A DNA stretch of 64,000 bases from Sphingomonas psychrotolerans (GTDB lineage Bacteria > Pseudomonadota > Alphaproteobacteria > Sphingomonadales > Sphingomonadaceae): positions 3,851,501-3,915,500 of the forward strand of contig NZ_CP024923.1 of NCBI RefSeq assembly GCF_002796605.1, written 5' to 3'. Shown here in pieces: positions 9,376 to 17,551 of the stretch. The notes under the pieces were generated by a model. The model ran no database searches and was not told where the DNA came from. It saw nothing but the letters and a program-made list of their open reading frames with translations. Position 1 is the first letter of the stretch; each line of letters begins with the position of its first letter. The position numbers were made by a program, and so were the translations under genes.

Positions 9376-11592
9376 TCACCCGCATTTCGAATAGCCGCAG
9401 TCGAGGCAGTTGGCGCAGCCTTCGACCTTGATCAGCGATGCGGCGCCGCATTGCGGGCAGATCGGCGGGGTCGCCTTTGCCGTGGGCGCGGTCTCGGCAT
9501 GCGGATGCGGGTGGGGATGGTCGAGGCCGCCGATGTGGCGCTCGATGATTCCGCCGATCGCGGCGGGAAGCGAGGGCACGTATCGCCCGTGCATCCACGC
9601 CCCGCCCCGCGGATCGAACACCGCCTTGAGTTCCTCCGCCACGAACGCGACGTCGCGCGTGCGACGGAAAACGGCGGAGATCATCCGCGTCAGGCTCAGC
9701 GTCCAGGCATATTGCTCCATATTCTTGGAGTTGACGAAGATCTCGAACGGACGCCGGCCGTCCCCGTCGGGCACGTCGTTGATGGTGACGTAGACCGCGT
9801 GCGAGCTTTCGGGCCAGCGCAGCTTGTAGGTCGTGCCGTCGAGCGCCTCTGCGCGCGGCGCGAGCGCGATCTCCTCGATGGCCTCGGCCTTGGCCGGCGC
9901 ATCGACGCTGAGTATCGAGCCGGTCACCGCATTGGGGCGATAGGTGGTCAGCCCCTTGCACCCCAGATGATAGCCCTCGACATAGATGTCGGCGAACGCG
10001 TCGAAGCTGATGTCCTCGGGGCAGTTGACGGTCTTGGAGATCGAGCTGTCGACCAGCGCCTGCGCCGCCGCCTGCATCGTCAGATGGTCCGACGGGGTGA
10101 GCGTCTGCGCGCTGACGAACAGCTCGGCCGGGGGCTCGGCGTCGCCCTTCTCGCGCCGCCAGATATGCATGGCATAATCCTCCACCGCCTGCTCGCGGGT
10201 ACTGCCGTCGGGCTGGCGGATCCGGCGGGTGTAGGAATAAGCGAAGACCGGTTCGATACCCGAGGAGACATTGCCCGCGAGCAGCGAGGTCGTTCCGGTG
10301 GGGGCGATCGACGTGAGGCAGCCATTGCGCAGGCCGTGCCCGGCGATCAGCGCGCGCGTCTCCGCGTCGAGCGAGGTTAGATTCGGTCGATCGAGCATCG
10401 ACGTGTCGTAGAGCGGGAAGACACCCTTTTCCTGCGCGAGCAGCGCCGAGGTGCGATAGGCTTCGCGCTTGATCACCTCGAGCCAGCGGCGCGTGTGCGT
10501 TACGGCCTTGCTGCTGCCATAGGTCGCGCCGACGAACAGCAATGCGTCGGCGAGCCCGGTGACGCCCAGCCCGATGCGCCGTTTCGCTTTTGCCTCCACT
10601 TCCTGGTCGCGCAGCGGATAGCGCGAGATGTCGATGACGTTGTCGAGCATGCGCACCGCGACGCGGGTGACCTCGGCAAGCGCCTCCTCGTCCAGCGCCG
10701 CCCCGCCGGAGAAGGGGCGATCGACGAACCGCGCGAGGTTGATCGAGCCGAGCAGGCACGCGCCATAAGGCGGCAGCATCTGCTCGCCGCACGGATTGCT
10801 CGCCGCGATCGTCTCGCAATGCGCGAGGTTGTTCATCGCATTGACCCGGTCGATGAAGATCACCCCGGGCTCGGCGGTGTCATAGGTGGCGCGCATCAGC
10901 CGTTCCCAGAGAGCGCGCGCGGGGACGGTGCGAACAACTTCGTCCTCGAAGACCAGCGGCCATTCGCCGCCCGCGGCGAGCGTCTTCATGAACGCGTCGG
11001 TGACGAGCACCGATATGTTGAAGTTGCGCAGGCGCCTGGGATCGCGCTTGGCATCGATGAAAGCCTCGATGTCGGGATGATCGATGCGCAGGCATCCCAT
11101 CATCGCGCCGCGTCGCTGGCCGGCCGATTCGACCGTGCGGCACATCGAGTCCCAGCAATCCATGAAGCTGATCGGGCCCGAGGCCTGCGCGCCTACGCCG
11201 CGCACCGCGCTTCCCGAGGGGCGGATGGTCGAGAAGTCCATCCCCACACCGCCGCCCTGCTGCATCGTGACCGCGGCTTCACGCAGATGCGCGAAGATGC
11301 CGGCGAGGCTGTCGGGGATGGTATCCATCACGAAGCAGTTGAACAGCGTGACCGAGCGGTCGGTGCCGGCACCGGCGAGCACGCGGCCGGCGGGGATGAA
11401 GCGGAAGTCGGTCAGCGCTTCCTCAAAGCGCGCGCGCCAGGCGTCGCGCGTTTCGGGCAGCTCGGCCTCGGCGATGGCCGCGGCGACGCGATCGATCGTC
11501 TCATCGACGCTGGCGTCGCCCTCGTCCGGCGCGGGCTGGAAGCGGTATTTGGCCGACCAGATCTCTTCGGCAAGCGCGTTCGCGAATTCCAT
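9376..11592 (-). CDS. nrdJ: Adenosylcobalamin-dependent (class II) ribonucleotide reductase
   Basis: This 738-residue NrdJ reduces ribonucleoside diphosphates using a B12 radical and so does not need oxygen. Visible motifs are FNCFVMDTI, QGGGVGMDFSTIRP, the catalytic ASNPCGEQMLPPYG, IAPTGTTSLLAGNVSSGIEP and a C-terminal zinc-ribbon-like tail (CPQC...CANCLDCG, then YSKCG) with the cysteines that re-reduce the active site. The ATG at 11592 fits the family N-terminus. Fnr-type boxes lie 70-115 nt upstream, so induction at low oxygen is likely. No cobalamin riboswitch was recognised in the 195-nt leader. Confidence 0.95.
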   Translation of the reverse strand: MEFANALAEEIWSAKYRFQPAPDEGDASVDETIDRVAAAIAEAELPETRDAWRARFEEALTDFRFIPAGRVLAGAGTDRSVTLFNCFVMDTIPDSLAGIFAHLREAAVTMQQGGGVGMDFSTIRPSGSAVRGVGAQASGPISFMDCWDSMCRTVESAGQRRGAMMGCLRIDHPDIEAFIDAKRDPRRLRNFNISVLVTDAFMKTLAAGGEWPLVFEDEVVRTVPARALWERLMRATYDTAEPGVIFIDRVNAMNNLAHCETIAASNPCGEQMLPPYGACLLGSINLARFVDRPFSGGAALDEEALAEVTRVAVRMLDNVIDISRYPLRDQEVEAKAKRRIGLGVTGLADALLFVGATYGSSKAVTHTRRWLEVIKREAYRTSALLAQEKGVFPLYDTSMLDRPNLTSLDAETRALIAGHGLRNGCLTSIAPTGTTSLLAGNVSSGIEPVFAYSYTRRIRQPDGSTREQAVEDYAMHIWRREKGDAEPPAELFVSAQTLTPSDHLTMQAAAQALVDSSISKTVNCPEDISFDAFADIYVEGYHLGCKGLTTYRPNAVTGSILSVDAPAKAEAIEEIALAPRAEALDGTTYKLRWPESSHAVYVTINDVPDGDGRRPFEIFVNSKNMEQYAWTLSLTRMISAVFRRTRDVAFVAEELKAVFDPRGGAWMHGRYVPSLPAAIGGIIERHIGGLDHPHPHPHAETAPTAKATPPICPQCGAASLIKVEGCANCLDCGYSKCG

Positions 11593-11660
11593 GATTTTGT
11601 CCCCTCGCAGCGGTTTTGGCGGATTGAGCCCAGCGATGGGGGAGGGCGCGTGCGGCGCGT

Positions 11661-11674
11661 TTGATCTGCCTCAA
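11661..11674 (-). promoter_or_regulatory. Fnr-type box upstream of nrdJ
   Basis: TTGAT-CTGC-CTCAA matches the Fnr consensus TTGAY-N4-RTCAA with one mismatch. The centre is about 75 nt from the nrdJ start. It could also influence the divergent pseudoazurin gene. Confidence 0.55.
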
Positions 11675-11696
11675 ATCAGCGGGGCCGCGTCCGTTT

Positions 11697-11710
11697 TTGA
11701 TCCAGCTCAC
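11697..11710 (+). promoter_or_regulatory. Fnr-type box upstream of pseudoazurin
   Basis: TTGAT-CCAG-CTCAC is a weaker match to the Fnr consensus. Its centre is about 83 nt before the pseudoazurin ATG, a distance that allows a class II promoter with a ~40-nt leader. Confidence 0.45.
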
Positions 11711-11786
11711 GCGGTCCGCGGTGATTCGGGCGCAACAAGGCTTCAGCCAAGGGCAAAAGTCGCCCTTCAGTCGAATGGAGATTTAA

Positions 11787-12263
11787 ATGCGTATCACCGC
11801 TCTGAAGATCAGCGCCGTTGCGCTCGCCGTCGCCCTTCCCGCCGTCGCGGCTTTCGCCCTCGGATCGCCCGGCGCCCCGGCGCCTGCGGCCGCACCAGCG
11901 GCGACGGTCAAAATGCTCAATCGCGGCGCTGCGGGCATGATGGTGTTCGAATCGGCGATCGTCCGCATCAAGCCCGGCCAGAGCGTGACCTTCACCCCGA
12001 ACGACATGGGCCACAATGTGGAGACCATCCCGGGAATGCTTCCCGCTGGCGCCCAGCCGTTCAAGGGCGCGCTCAGCAAGCCGCTCACGGTGACCTTCAC
12101 CAAGCCCGGCGTCTATGGCTTCAAATGCGCTCCGCATCTGAGCATGGGCATGGTCGGTGTGGTGATCGTGGGCAATCCCGCCAATCTCGCCCAGGCCAAG
12201 GCAGTGAGCCTGCCGGGCAAGGCCAAGCCGGTGATGGCGGGACTCCTCGCCGGCGTCCGCTGA
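11787..12263 (+). CDS. Pseudoazurin (periplasmic blue-copper electron carrier)
   Basis: This 158-residue cupredoxin has a signal peptide (residues 1-~22) ending near AAFA and an Ala/Pro linker. The type-1 copper ligands are His in GHNVE and the C-x2-H-x4-M set in CAPHLSMGM (residues ~114-122). Pseudoazurins donate electrons to copper nitrite reductase, and a NirK is encoded at 21086-22144. The gene has its own terminator and a Fnr-type box upstream. Distinction from amicyanin/azurin rests on the C-x2-H-x4-M spacing and the tail (KAVSLPGKAK). Confidence 0.88.
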   Translation: MRITALKISAVALAVALPAVAAFALGSPGAPAPAAAPAATVKMLNRGAAGMMVFESAIVRIKPGQSVTFTPNDMGHNVETIPGMLPAGAQPFKGALSKPLTVTFTKPGVYGFKCAPHLSMGMVGVVIVGNPANLAQAKAVSLPGKAKPVMAGLLAGVR

Positions 12264-12280
12264 TCCACGGGCGATGATCG

Positions 12281-12313
12281 AAGGGCGCTGCCGGAAGGCG
12301 GCGCCCTTTGGCT
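12281..12313 (+). terminator. Intrinsic terminator after pseudoazurin
   Basis: AAGGGCGC (12281-12288) pairs with GCGCCCTT (12301-12308). The sequence TGGCTTTT follows the stem. Confidence 0.6.
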
Positions 12314-12349
12314 TTTCGAACGCGCCCGGGCCGCCCCTCCGGAATTCTC

Positions 12350-12369
12350 CCTCCGGTACGTACCCTAGG
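12350..12369 (+). promoter_or_regulatory. 20-bp imperfect palindrome (motif copy A) upstream of norB
   Basis: CCTCCGG-TACGTA-CCCTAGG has an exactly palindromic centre (GGTACGTACC) and matching outer CCT/AGG arms. It ends 72 nt before the norB ATG. Closely related copies lie at 15998-16017 and 19066-19085, before other genes of this block. The cognate factor is unknown; an NO- or oxygen-responsive regulator is a reasonable guess. Confidence 0.5.
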
Positions 12370-12441
12370 TCGCGCCCACGAATTTTCGGGAGCGCCACGC
12401 CGCCCTATCGCGCAGTCTCCTTCAAACCCATCGGGGGTAAG

Positions 12442-14718
12442 ATGATCAACTCAAAGAAGCTATGGTTGTGGCTGGGGGCGATTTTCGTCATCTCTTTCGC
12501 AATCCTCGGCCTTATCGGCCGGGAGATCTTCGTGAAGGCACCACCGGTGCCCGAAACCGTCGTCACCACCATGGGCGACACCCTCTATACCAAAGCGCAG
12601 GTCCAGACGGGCCGCGAGGTCTGGCAGACGCTGGGCGGCATGCAGCTCGGCTCGGTGTGGGGTCACGGCGGCTATGTCGCGCCCGATTGGGGCGCCGACT
12701 GGCTCCACCGCGAGGCGACCGCGCTGCTCGACATCTGGGCGAAGAAGGAGCGCGGCAAGCCGTTCGCGCAACTCCGCTCGGAAGACCAGGCCGCGCTCAG
12801 ACAGCGGCTGAAGGACGAGCTTCGCACCAACAGCTACGATGCCGGCACCGGCGCGATCACCGTCTCGCCCGAGCGCGGGCAGGCGATGGCCGAGGTCGCC
12901 GATCATTACACCAAATTGTTCAGCAGCGATCCGGCCCTCCGGGAATTGCGCATCGACTATGCGATTCCCGAGCGCTCGCTCACCAACGCGACGGACCGCG
13001 CCAGCCTCGGCGCCTTCTTCTTCTGGACGGCATGGACCAGCGTTACCAATCGCCCCGACGACACGATCAGCTATACCAACAACTGGCCGCACGAGCCGCT
13101 GGTCGGCAACACGCCCTCCGCCGCGCTCGGCATCTGGTCGATCGCCAGCGTATTGTTCCTGATCGCCGGGGTCGGCTGGCTGACCTGGTATCAGGCGCGT
13201 CAGGGCGAAGAAGAGCATGCCGACGTTCCGGCGCAGGATCCGCTGCTCGGCATGAAGCCCACTCCCTCGATGAAGGCGACGACCAAATATTTCGTCACCG
13301 TCATCGGATTGTTCCTCGCGCAGGTGGTGCTCGGCGCGATCACTGCCCATTACGCCGTCGAGGGGCAGGATTTTTACGGCGTCGCGATCTCAGACTACAT
13401 TCCCTATGCGCTTACCCGCACCTGGCACACCCAGCTCGGCATCTTCTGGATCGCCACTGCCTGGCTCGCCACCGGCCTCTATGTCGCGCCGATGCTCTCG
13501 GGCCACGAACCCAGGTTTCAAAAGCTGGGCGTGAACTTCCTGTGGGTCGCGTTGCTCGTCGTCGTGATCGGATCGTTCGCGGGCGAGTGGTTCGCGATCC
13601 AGCAGAAGCTGGGGCATGCCGCGAACTTCTGGTTCGGCCATATGGGCTATGAATTCGTCGATCTCGGCCGCTTCTGGGCGATCCTGCTTTTCATCGGGCT
13701 GATGCTCTGGCTGACCCTGGTCGGTCGGGCACTCTGGCCGGCGCTGAGGACGCCGTCGGAGAGCCGCGGGCTGATCGGCATGGTCTTCGTATCGACTGTG
13801 TGCATCGGGCTGTTCTTCGGCGCGGCGCTCACCTGGGGTCGCCACAGCCCGCTCTCGATGATCGAGTATTTCCGCTGGTGGGTGGTCCACCTGTGGGTCG
13901 AGGGCTTCTTCGAGGTGTTCGCCACTGCGGTGATCGCGCTCATCTTCGCGGGTCTGGGGCTGGTGCGCGCGCGTGCGGCGAATATCGCGGTGGTCTTCTC
14001 GACCGCGGTATTCCTGACCGGCGGCATCCTCGGCACGCTCCATCACCTCTATTTCTCGGGCACGACCACACCCATCATTGCCTGGGGCGCGATGTTCTCG
14101 GCGCTCGAGGTGGTGCCGCTGGCGCTGCTCGGCGTGGAAGCGCTGCACAATTATCGGAGGACCAAGGCCGCGCCGTGGGTGCTCACCTATAAATGGCCGA
14201 TCCTGTTCTTCGTCGCAGTCTCGTTCTGGAATCTGGTGGGCGCGGGGATCCTCGGCTTCGCGATCAATCCGCCGATCTCGCTTTACTATATCCAGGGCCT
14301 CAACATGACGCCCAGCCACGCCCATGCCGCGCTCTTCGGGGTCTATGGGATGCTGGGTATCGGCCTGATGCTGTTCTGCCTGCGCACCGCCTTCCGCGAT
14401 GCCGTCTGGTCAGAGGGCTTGCTCAAGGCGGTCTTCTGGTCGCTCAACCTCGGGCTGGCGGGGATGGTCTTCCTCAGCCTCGTACCGTCCGGCCTCTACC
14501 AGGCGTATCACAGCGTGACCAACAGCTTCTGGTACGCGCGCTCGCCGGAAATCGTCCACGGCACCGTCATGGAGACGCTGGTGTGGATGCGGGTTCCGGG
14601 GGACATCGTCTTCAGCATCGGCGCGATGCTGCTGGCGCTGTGTGTGGCGAAGATGTTCCTCGGTCGCCGTCAGCCTGCGGCCGACGTCCGCGAGCCGGAA
14701 CTGATGCCCGCCGAATAA
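12442..14718 (+). CDS. norB: Quinol-dependent nitric oxide reductase (qNOR)
   Basis: At 758 residues this is the single-subunit quinol form (also called norZ), which reduces 2 NO to N2O in the cytoplasmic membrane. After an N-terminal membrane anchor (residues ~5-26) comes a periplasmic domain of ~230 residues (GREVWQTLGGMQLGSVWGHG). A haem-copper-oxidase-like core with 12 or more membrane segments follows. Histidine-bearing motifs are RTWHTQLGIFWIAT, WWVVHLWVEGFFEVF, GTLHHLYFSG and SHAHAALFGVYG. The glutamates of the non-haem iron site are in VEGFFEVF. ATG 12442 follows GGGGG. No separate norC is present, as expected for qNOR. It detoxifies the NO made by NirK. Confidence 0.93.
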   Translation: MINSKKLWLWLGAIFVISFAILGLIGREIFVKAPPVPETVVTTMGDTLYTKAQVQTGREVWQTLGGMQLGSVWGHGGYVAPDWGADWLHREATALLDIWAKKERGKPFAQLRSEDQAALRQRLKDELRTNSYDAGTGAITVSPERGQAMAEVADHYTKLFSSDPALRELRIDYAIPERSLTNATDRASLGAFFFWTAWTSVTNRPDDTISYTNNWPHEPLVGNTPSAALGIWSIASVLFLIAGVGWLTWYQARQGEEEHADVPAQDPLLGMKPTPSMKATTKYFVTVIGLFLAQVVLGAITAHYAVEGQDFYGVAISDYIPYALTRTWHTQLGIFWIATAWLATGLYVAPMLSGHEPRFQKLGVNFLWVALLVVVIGSFAGEWFAIQQKLGHAANFWFGHMGYEFVDLGRFWAILLFIGLMLWLTLVGRALWPALRTPSESRGLIGMVFVSTVCIGLFFGAALTWGRHSPLSMIEYFRWWVVHLWVEGFFEVFATAVIALIFAGLGLVRARAANIAVVFSTAVFLTGGILGTLHHLYFSGTTTPIIAWGAMFSALEVVPLALLGVEALHNYRRTKAAPWVLTYKWPILFFVAVSFWNLVGAGILGFAINPPISLYYIQGLNMTPSHAHAALFGVYGMLGIGLMLFCLRTAFRDAVWSEGLLKAVFWSLNLGLAGMVFLSLVPSGLYQAYHSVTNSFWYARSPEIVHGTVMETLVWMRVPGDIVFSIGAMLLALCVAKMFLGRRQPAADVREPELMPAE

Positions 14719-14730
14719 GCGGCATCGCCC

Positions 14731-14767
14731 GGCCGGTCCCGCCTTCGGGCGGGGCCGGCCTCCTTTT
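14731..14767 (+). terminator. Strong intrinsic terminator after norB
   Basis: GGCCGGTCCCGCC (14731-14743), loop TTCG, then GGCGGGGCCGGCC (14748-14760) with one G-T pair, followed by TCCTTTT. It separates norB from nnrS. Confidence 0.8.
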
Positions 14768-14790
14768 CACGACAAGCGCAGGTACCCGCG

Positions 14791-15987
14791 ATGAAGACCG
14801 ACTCCCAAGGCGAGAGCCCGATGCGCATTCCGCAGCTGCTCCGCGGCGGCTTTAGGCCCTTCTTCCTCGGCGGAGCGCTCTGGGCGCTGATCGTGTTGGT
14901 GCTCTGGGTCGCCGTGCTTTCCGTCGGGCTCGAGCTGCCCAGCCACCTCGATCCGCTCGCCTGGCATCGCCACGAGATGCTGTTCGGCTATCTCGGCGCG
15001 GTGATCGGCGGCTTCCTGCTCACCGCCATCCCCAACTGGACCGGCCGTCCGCCGATGGCCGGCGCGCCGCTGGCGGGTCTCGCGCTGCTGTGGCTGACCG
15101 CGCGGCTGGCGCTGCTCTTTTCCGCGACGCTCGGCGCGCCGCTCGCGATCGGGCTCGACATCGGCTTCCTCGCCGTCCTCGCGGTGATCGCCGCGCGCGA
15201 GGTCATCGCCGCGCGCAACCGCAACTTCCCGATCGTCATCGCGGTTTCGCTCTTCGCCTTCGCCACCGCGCTCGACCATGCCGAGGCGCTCGGCCTCGCC
15301 GTTCCCGCCGGGCTCGGCTGGCGACTGGGATTCGCGATCGTGCTGGTGCTCATCACGCTGATAGGCGGCCGGATCATCCCGGCGTTCACCCGCAACTGGC
15401 TGACCAGCCAGGGAAAAACCGAGCATCTTCCGCCACAGGCCAATCGCTTCGACATCGCGACGATCGCCGCCACGGTGATCGCGCTCCTCGCGTGGGCCGC
15501 CGTGCCCTATGCGCCCTATGCGGGCGCACTGCTGCTGATCGCCGGCATTCTTCAGGCCGCGCGCCTTGCGCGCTGGGCGGGCCATCGGGTCGTGCGCGAG
15601 CCGCTCGTGCTGATCCTGCACGCCTCCTATGCGTGGCTCCCGCTGGGTCTGTTGCTGCTCGGCGGCAGCATCTTCCTCGGGCAAATCCCCGTCTCCGCCG
15701 CGCTCCACGCGCTTTCGGCGGGGGCAATGGCATCGATGACGCTCGCGGTGATGACGCGCGCGACGCGGGGCCACACCGGCCGGCCGCTCGCCGCCGATCT
15801 CAGCACGCGCGCGATTTACATCCTCGTGACGCTCGGCGCGGCGCTGCGCGTCGCCGCGCCGCTGCTGCCGATCGACTATATGCGCGCGATCGAGATCGCC
15901 GGCGCGGCATGGGGCGGGGCGTTCGTGCTGTTCGTGCTCGCTTATGGCCCGATGTTGATCGGCCCGCGCCCGGACGGGAAGCCCTGA
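14791..15987 (+). CDS. nnrS: NnrS family membrane protein (copy 1)
   Basis: NnrS is a haem- and copper-containing membrane protein linked to nitric-oxide stress and denitrification. This 398-residue copy has about 12 hydrophobic segments and the family landmarks LLRGGFRPFFLGGALWA, PLAWHRHEMLFGYLGA, GFLLTAIPNWTGRPP and GGRIIPAFTRNWL. It ends in GPRPDGKP, the usual short tail. The ATG at 14791 is used; ATG 14821 (at MRIPQLLRGGF) is an alternative start. It follows norB and its terminator. A second copy is at 41920-43320. Confidence 0.9.
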   Translation: MKTDSQGESPMRIPQLLRGGFRPFFLGGALWALIVLVLWVAVLSVGLELPSHLDPLAWHRHEMLFGYLGAVIGGFLLTAIPNWTGRPPMAGAPLAGLALLWLTARLALLFSATLGAPLAIGLDIGFLAVLAVIAAREVIAARNRNFPIVIAVSLFAFATALDHAEALGLAVPAGLGWRLGFAIVLVLITLIGGRIIPAFTRNWLTSQGKTEHLPPQANRFDIATIAATVIALLAWAAVPYAPYAGALLLIAGILQAARLARWAGHRVVREPLVLILHASYAWLPLGLLLLGGSIFLGQIPVSAALHALSAGAMASMTLAVMTRATRGHTGRPLAADLSTRAIYILVTLGAALRVAAPLLPIDYMRAIEIAGAAWGGAFVLFVLAYGPMLIGPRPDGKP

Positions 15988-15997
15988 CGGGCGGGCG

Positions 15998-16017
15998 CCT
16001 CCGGCACGCACCCTAGG
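15998..16017 (+). promoter_or_regulatory. 20-bp imperfect palindrome (motif copy B)
   Basis: CCTCCGG-CACGCA-CCCTAGG differs from copy A at two central positions only. It ends 82 nt before the small gene at 16100, which leads the NifU operon. Confidence 0.5.
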
Positions 16018-16099
16018 GTCAACATCCCAATAGGTCGCGCGGACCGCGGGGACCATTGCCGGCGGCGTGAACAACAGCAATTCGTTCGGAGAGCGAGCA

Positions 16100-16303
16100 A
16101 TGTGCGACGCCCGTGAGATTGTGGCAGTCTGGCCGTGCGCCGGCCTGATGGCGCTCGTCCCGGTGGCCGAATGGGCCGAGGCGGCGCCCGTCCCCGCCAT
16201 CGAGACCGAGGCGACGCGATCGCCGGTCGCCCGCACGCGACTTCGGGTGCGGGTGCGGCGGCTTTTCGCCTGGGCGCGGCCGGTCCCGGCCGACGCGCCG
16301 TGA
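16100..16303 (+). CDS. Small hypothetical protein, leader of the NifU operon
   Basis: This 67-residue product is not recognised. The N-terminal half is mildly hydrophobic (VAVWPCAGLMALVPVAEW) with two cysteines (positions 2 and 13). The C-terminal half is Arg-rich (RTRLRVRVRRLFAW). It has a good ribosome-binding site (GGAGAG) and its stop overlaps the GTG of the NifU-type gene, suggesting translational coupling. Lack of a known family keeps confidence moderate. Confidence 0.5.
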   Translation: MCDAREIVAVWPCAGLMALVPVAEWAEAAPVPAIETEATRSPVARTRLRVRVRRLFAWARPVPADAP

Positions 16304-16923
16304 CCGGGATCGAATTCGAGGCGACGCCCAACCCTGACGCATTGCGCGTCCGGGCGGATCGGGCGTTCCCGCCGGGTCCCCCGCGCCAGTTCGACCGAAC
16401 CACCGCGGGCGCCGACCCGCTCGCCGATGCGCTGCTCGCGATCCATGGCGTCGTGCGCGTGATGATCGCCGAACAATTCGTGACCGTGGTGCGAGACGGC
16501 CCCCATACCGCATGGGACACGCTGCGCCCCGACATCGCCTTCGCGATCGCCGACGCGCCCGACAGCCCCGCGCCGCAACGGGGAGAGCCCGCGGCGCCGC
16601 TCGGCGAGATAGAGCAGCAGATCGAGGATGTCCTCGATCGCTGGGTGCGCCCGATGCTCGCCGCCGATGGCGGCGACGCTTTGCTCGTGCGGTTCGATTC
16701 CGCAGACGGCACCGCCTGGGTGCGGATGGAGGGCGCCTGCGGAGGCTGCCCTTCGGGGAGCATCACGCTGAAGCGCGGCATCGAGCAATCGATCCGCCGC
16801 TGGGTGCCCGAAGTGACGCGCGTGCTCGAGGCGACACCGCGAGCGCGCGACGAGAGCGTCGATCCCAAGGCGCGGTTCCGCGCGTGGATCGCCGACAAAT
16901 GGGGCCTGCCGCGCGCGGGCTGA
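16300..16923 (+). CDS. NifU/Nfu-type iron-sulfur scaffold protein
   Basis: This 207-residue protein has an N-terminal Nfu domain (EFEATPNPDALRVRADRAFP, residues ~4-85). The C-terminal NifU-like domain (~110-175) has the cluster-binding CGGCPSG (C-x2-C). It carries and transfers Fe-S clusters, a useful repair function when NO damages them. GTG 16300 overlaps the preceding stop codon. Motif copy B lies upstream of this two-gene operon, tying it to the same possible regulator as norB. Confidence 0.85.
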   Translation: MTGIEFEATPNPDALRVRADRAFPPGPPRQFDRTTAGADPLADALLAIHGVVRVMIAEQFVTVVRDGPHTAWDTLRPDIAFAIADAPDSPAPQRGEPAAPLGEIEQQIEDVLDRWVRPMLAADGGDALLVRFDSADGTAWVRMEGACGGCPSGSITLKRGIEQSIRRWVPEVTRVLEATPRARDESVDPKARFRAWIADKWGLPRAG

Positions 16924-16936
16924 GGCTCGGGCGCGG

Positions 16937-17551
16937 CTAGGCGAGCCGCGCGATCATCACCATCCGCACCAGTTCCGAAAGCGTGCGCGCCTGCATCTTG
17001 GTCATCACATTGGCGCGATAGACTTCGACGGTACGCGCGCTGATGCTGAGGTCATAGGCGATCACCTTGTTCGCCTTCCCCTCGATCAGGCGATCCATCA
17101 CCTCGCGCTCGCGTGCCGAGAGCGTCGAAATCCGCTTGTCGATCTGGTCGCGCTCGACTTGTATCTCCTCGCGATTATGCTGCTTGGCGAGCGCCGATCG
17201 CACCGCGAGCAGGATCACTTCGTCGCTGAACGGCTTCTCGATAAAGTCGGATACGCCGGCGTGCAGCGCCTGGATCGCCATCGGCACGTCGGCATGCCCG
17301 GTGATGACGATCACCGGATCGGGCACGCCGAGCGACTTGAGCCTGGCGAGCAGTTCGAGTCCGTTCATCTCAGGCATGCGGACGTCGGTGATGATGCAAC
17401 CTCGCTGCATCGTCGGCACGATCTTCAGGAACTGCGCCGCCGATTCATAGGTATGCGTGGGGATCTCCGAGCAATCGAGCAGGAAGGCGAGCGACGAGCG
17501 GACACCCTCGTCGTCGTCGATAATATGCACCACCTGCTCATTCGCCATCAT
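16937..17551 (-). CDS. fixJ: FixJ-type response regulator (copy 1)
   Basis: A 204-residue two-domain regulator. The receiver (residues 6-120) has the acidic pocket (IIDDDEG), the phosphoryl Asp in [11 protein letters not shown], the switch Thr in VITGHADV and the Lys in FIEKPF. The C-terminal LuxR/FixJ helix-turn-helix (~140-200) reads [15 protein letters not shown], then [17 protein letters not shown]. It overlaps the downstream end of the fixL-like gene by 14 nt, so the pair is translated together. Its usual targets are microaerobic genes. A second copy is at 38499-39167. Confidence 0.9.
   Translation of the reverse strand: MMANEQVVHIIDDDEGVRSSLAFLLDCSEIPTHTYESAAQFLKIVPTMQRGCIITDVRMPEMNGLELLARLKSLGVPDPVIVITGHADVPMAIQALHAGVSDFIEKPFSDEVILLAVRSALAKQHNREEIQVERDQIDKRISTLSAREREVMDRLIEGKANKVIAYDLSISARTVEVYRANVMTKMQARTLSELVRMVMIARLA

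Noticed and set aside
11593..11786. Cobalamin riboswitch before nrdJ
   Set aside because: No B12-box-like conserved segment or supporting stems could be found in the leader.
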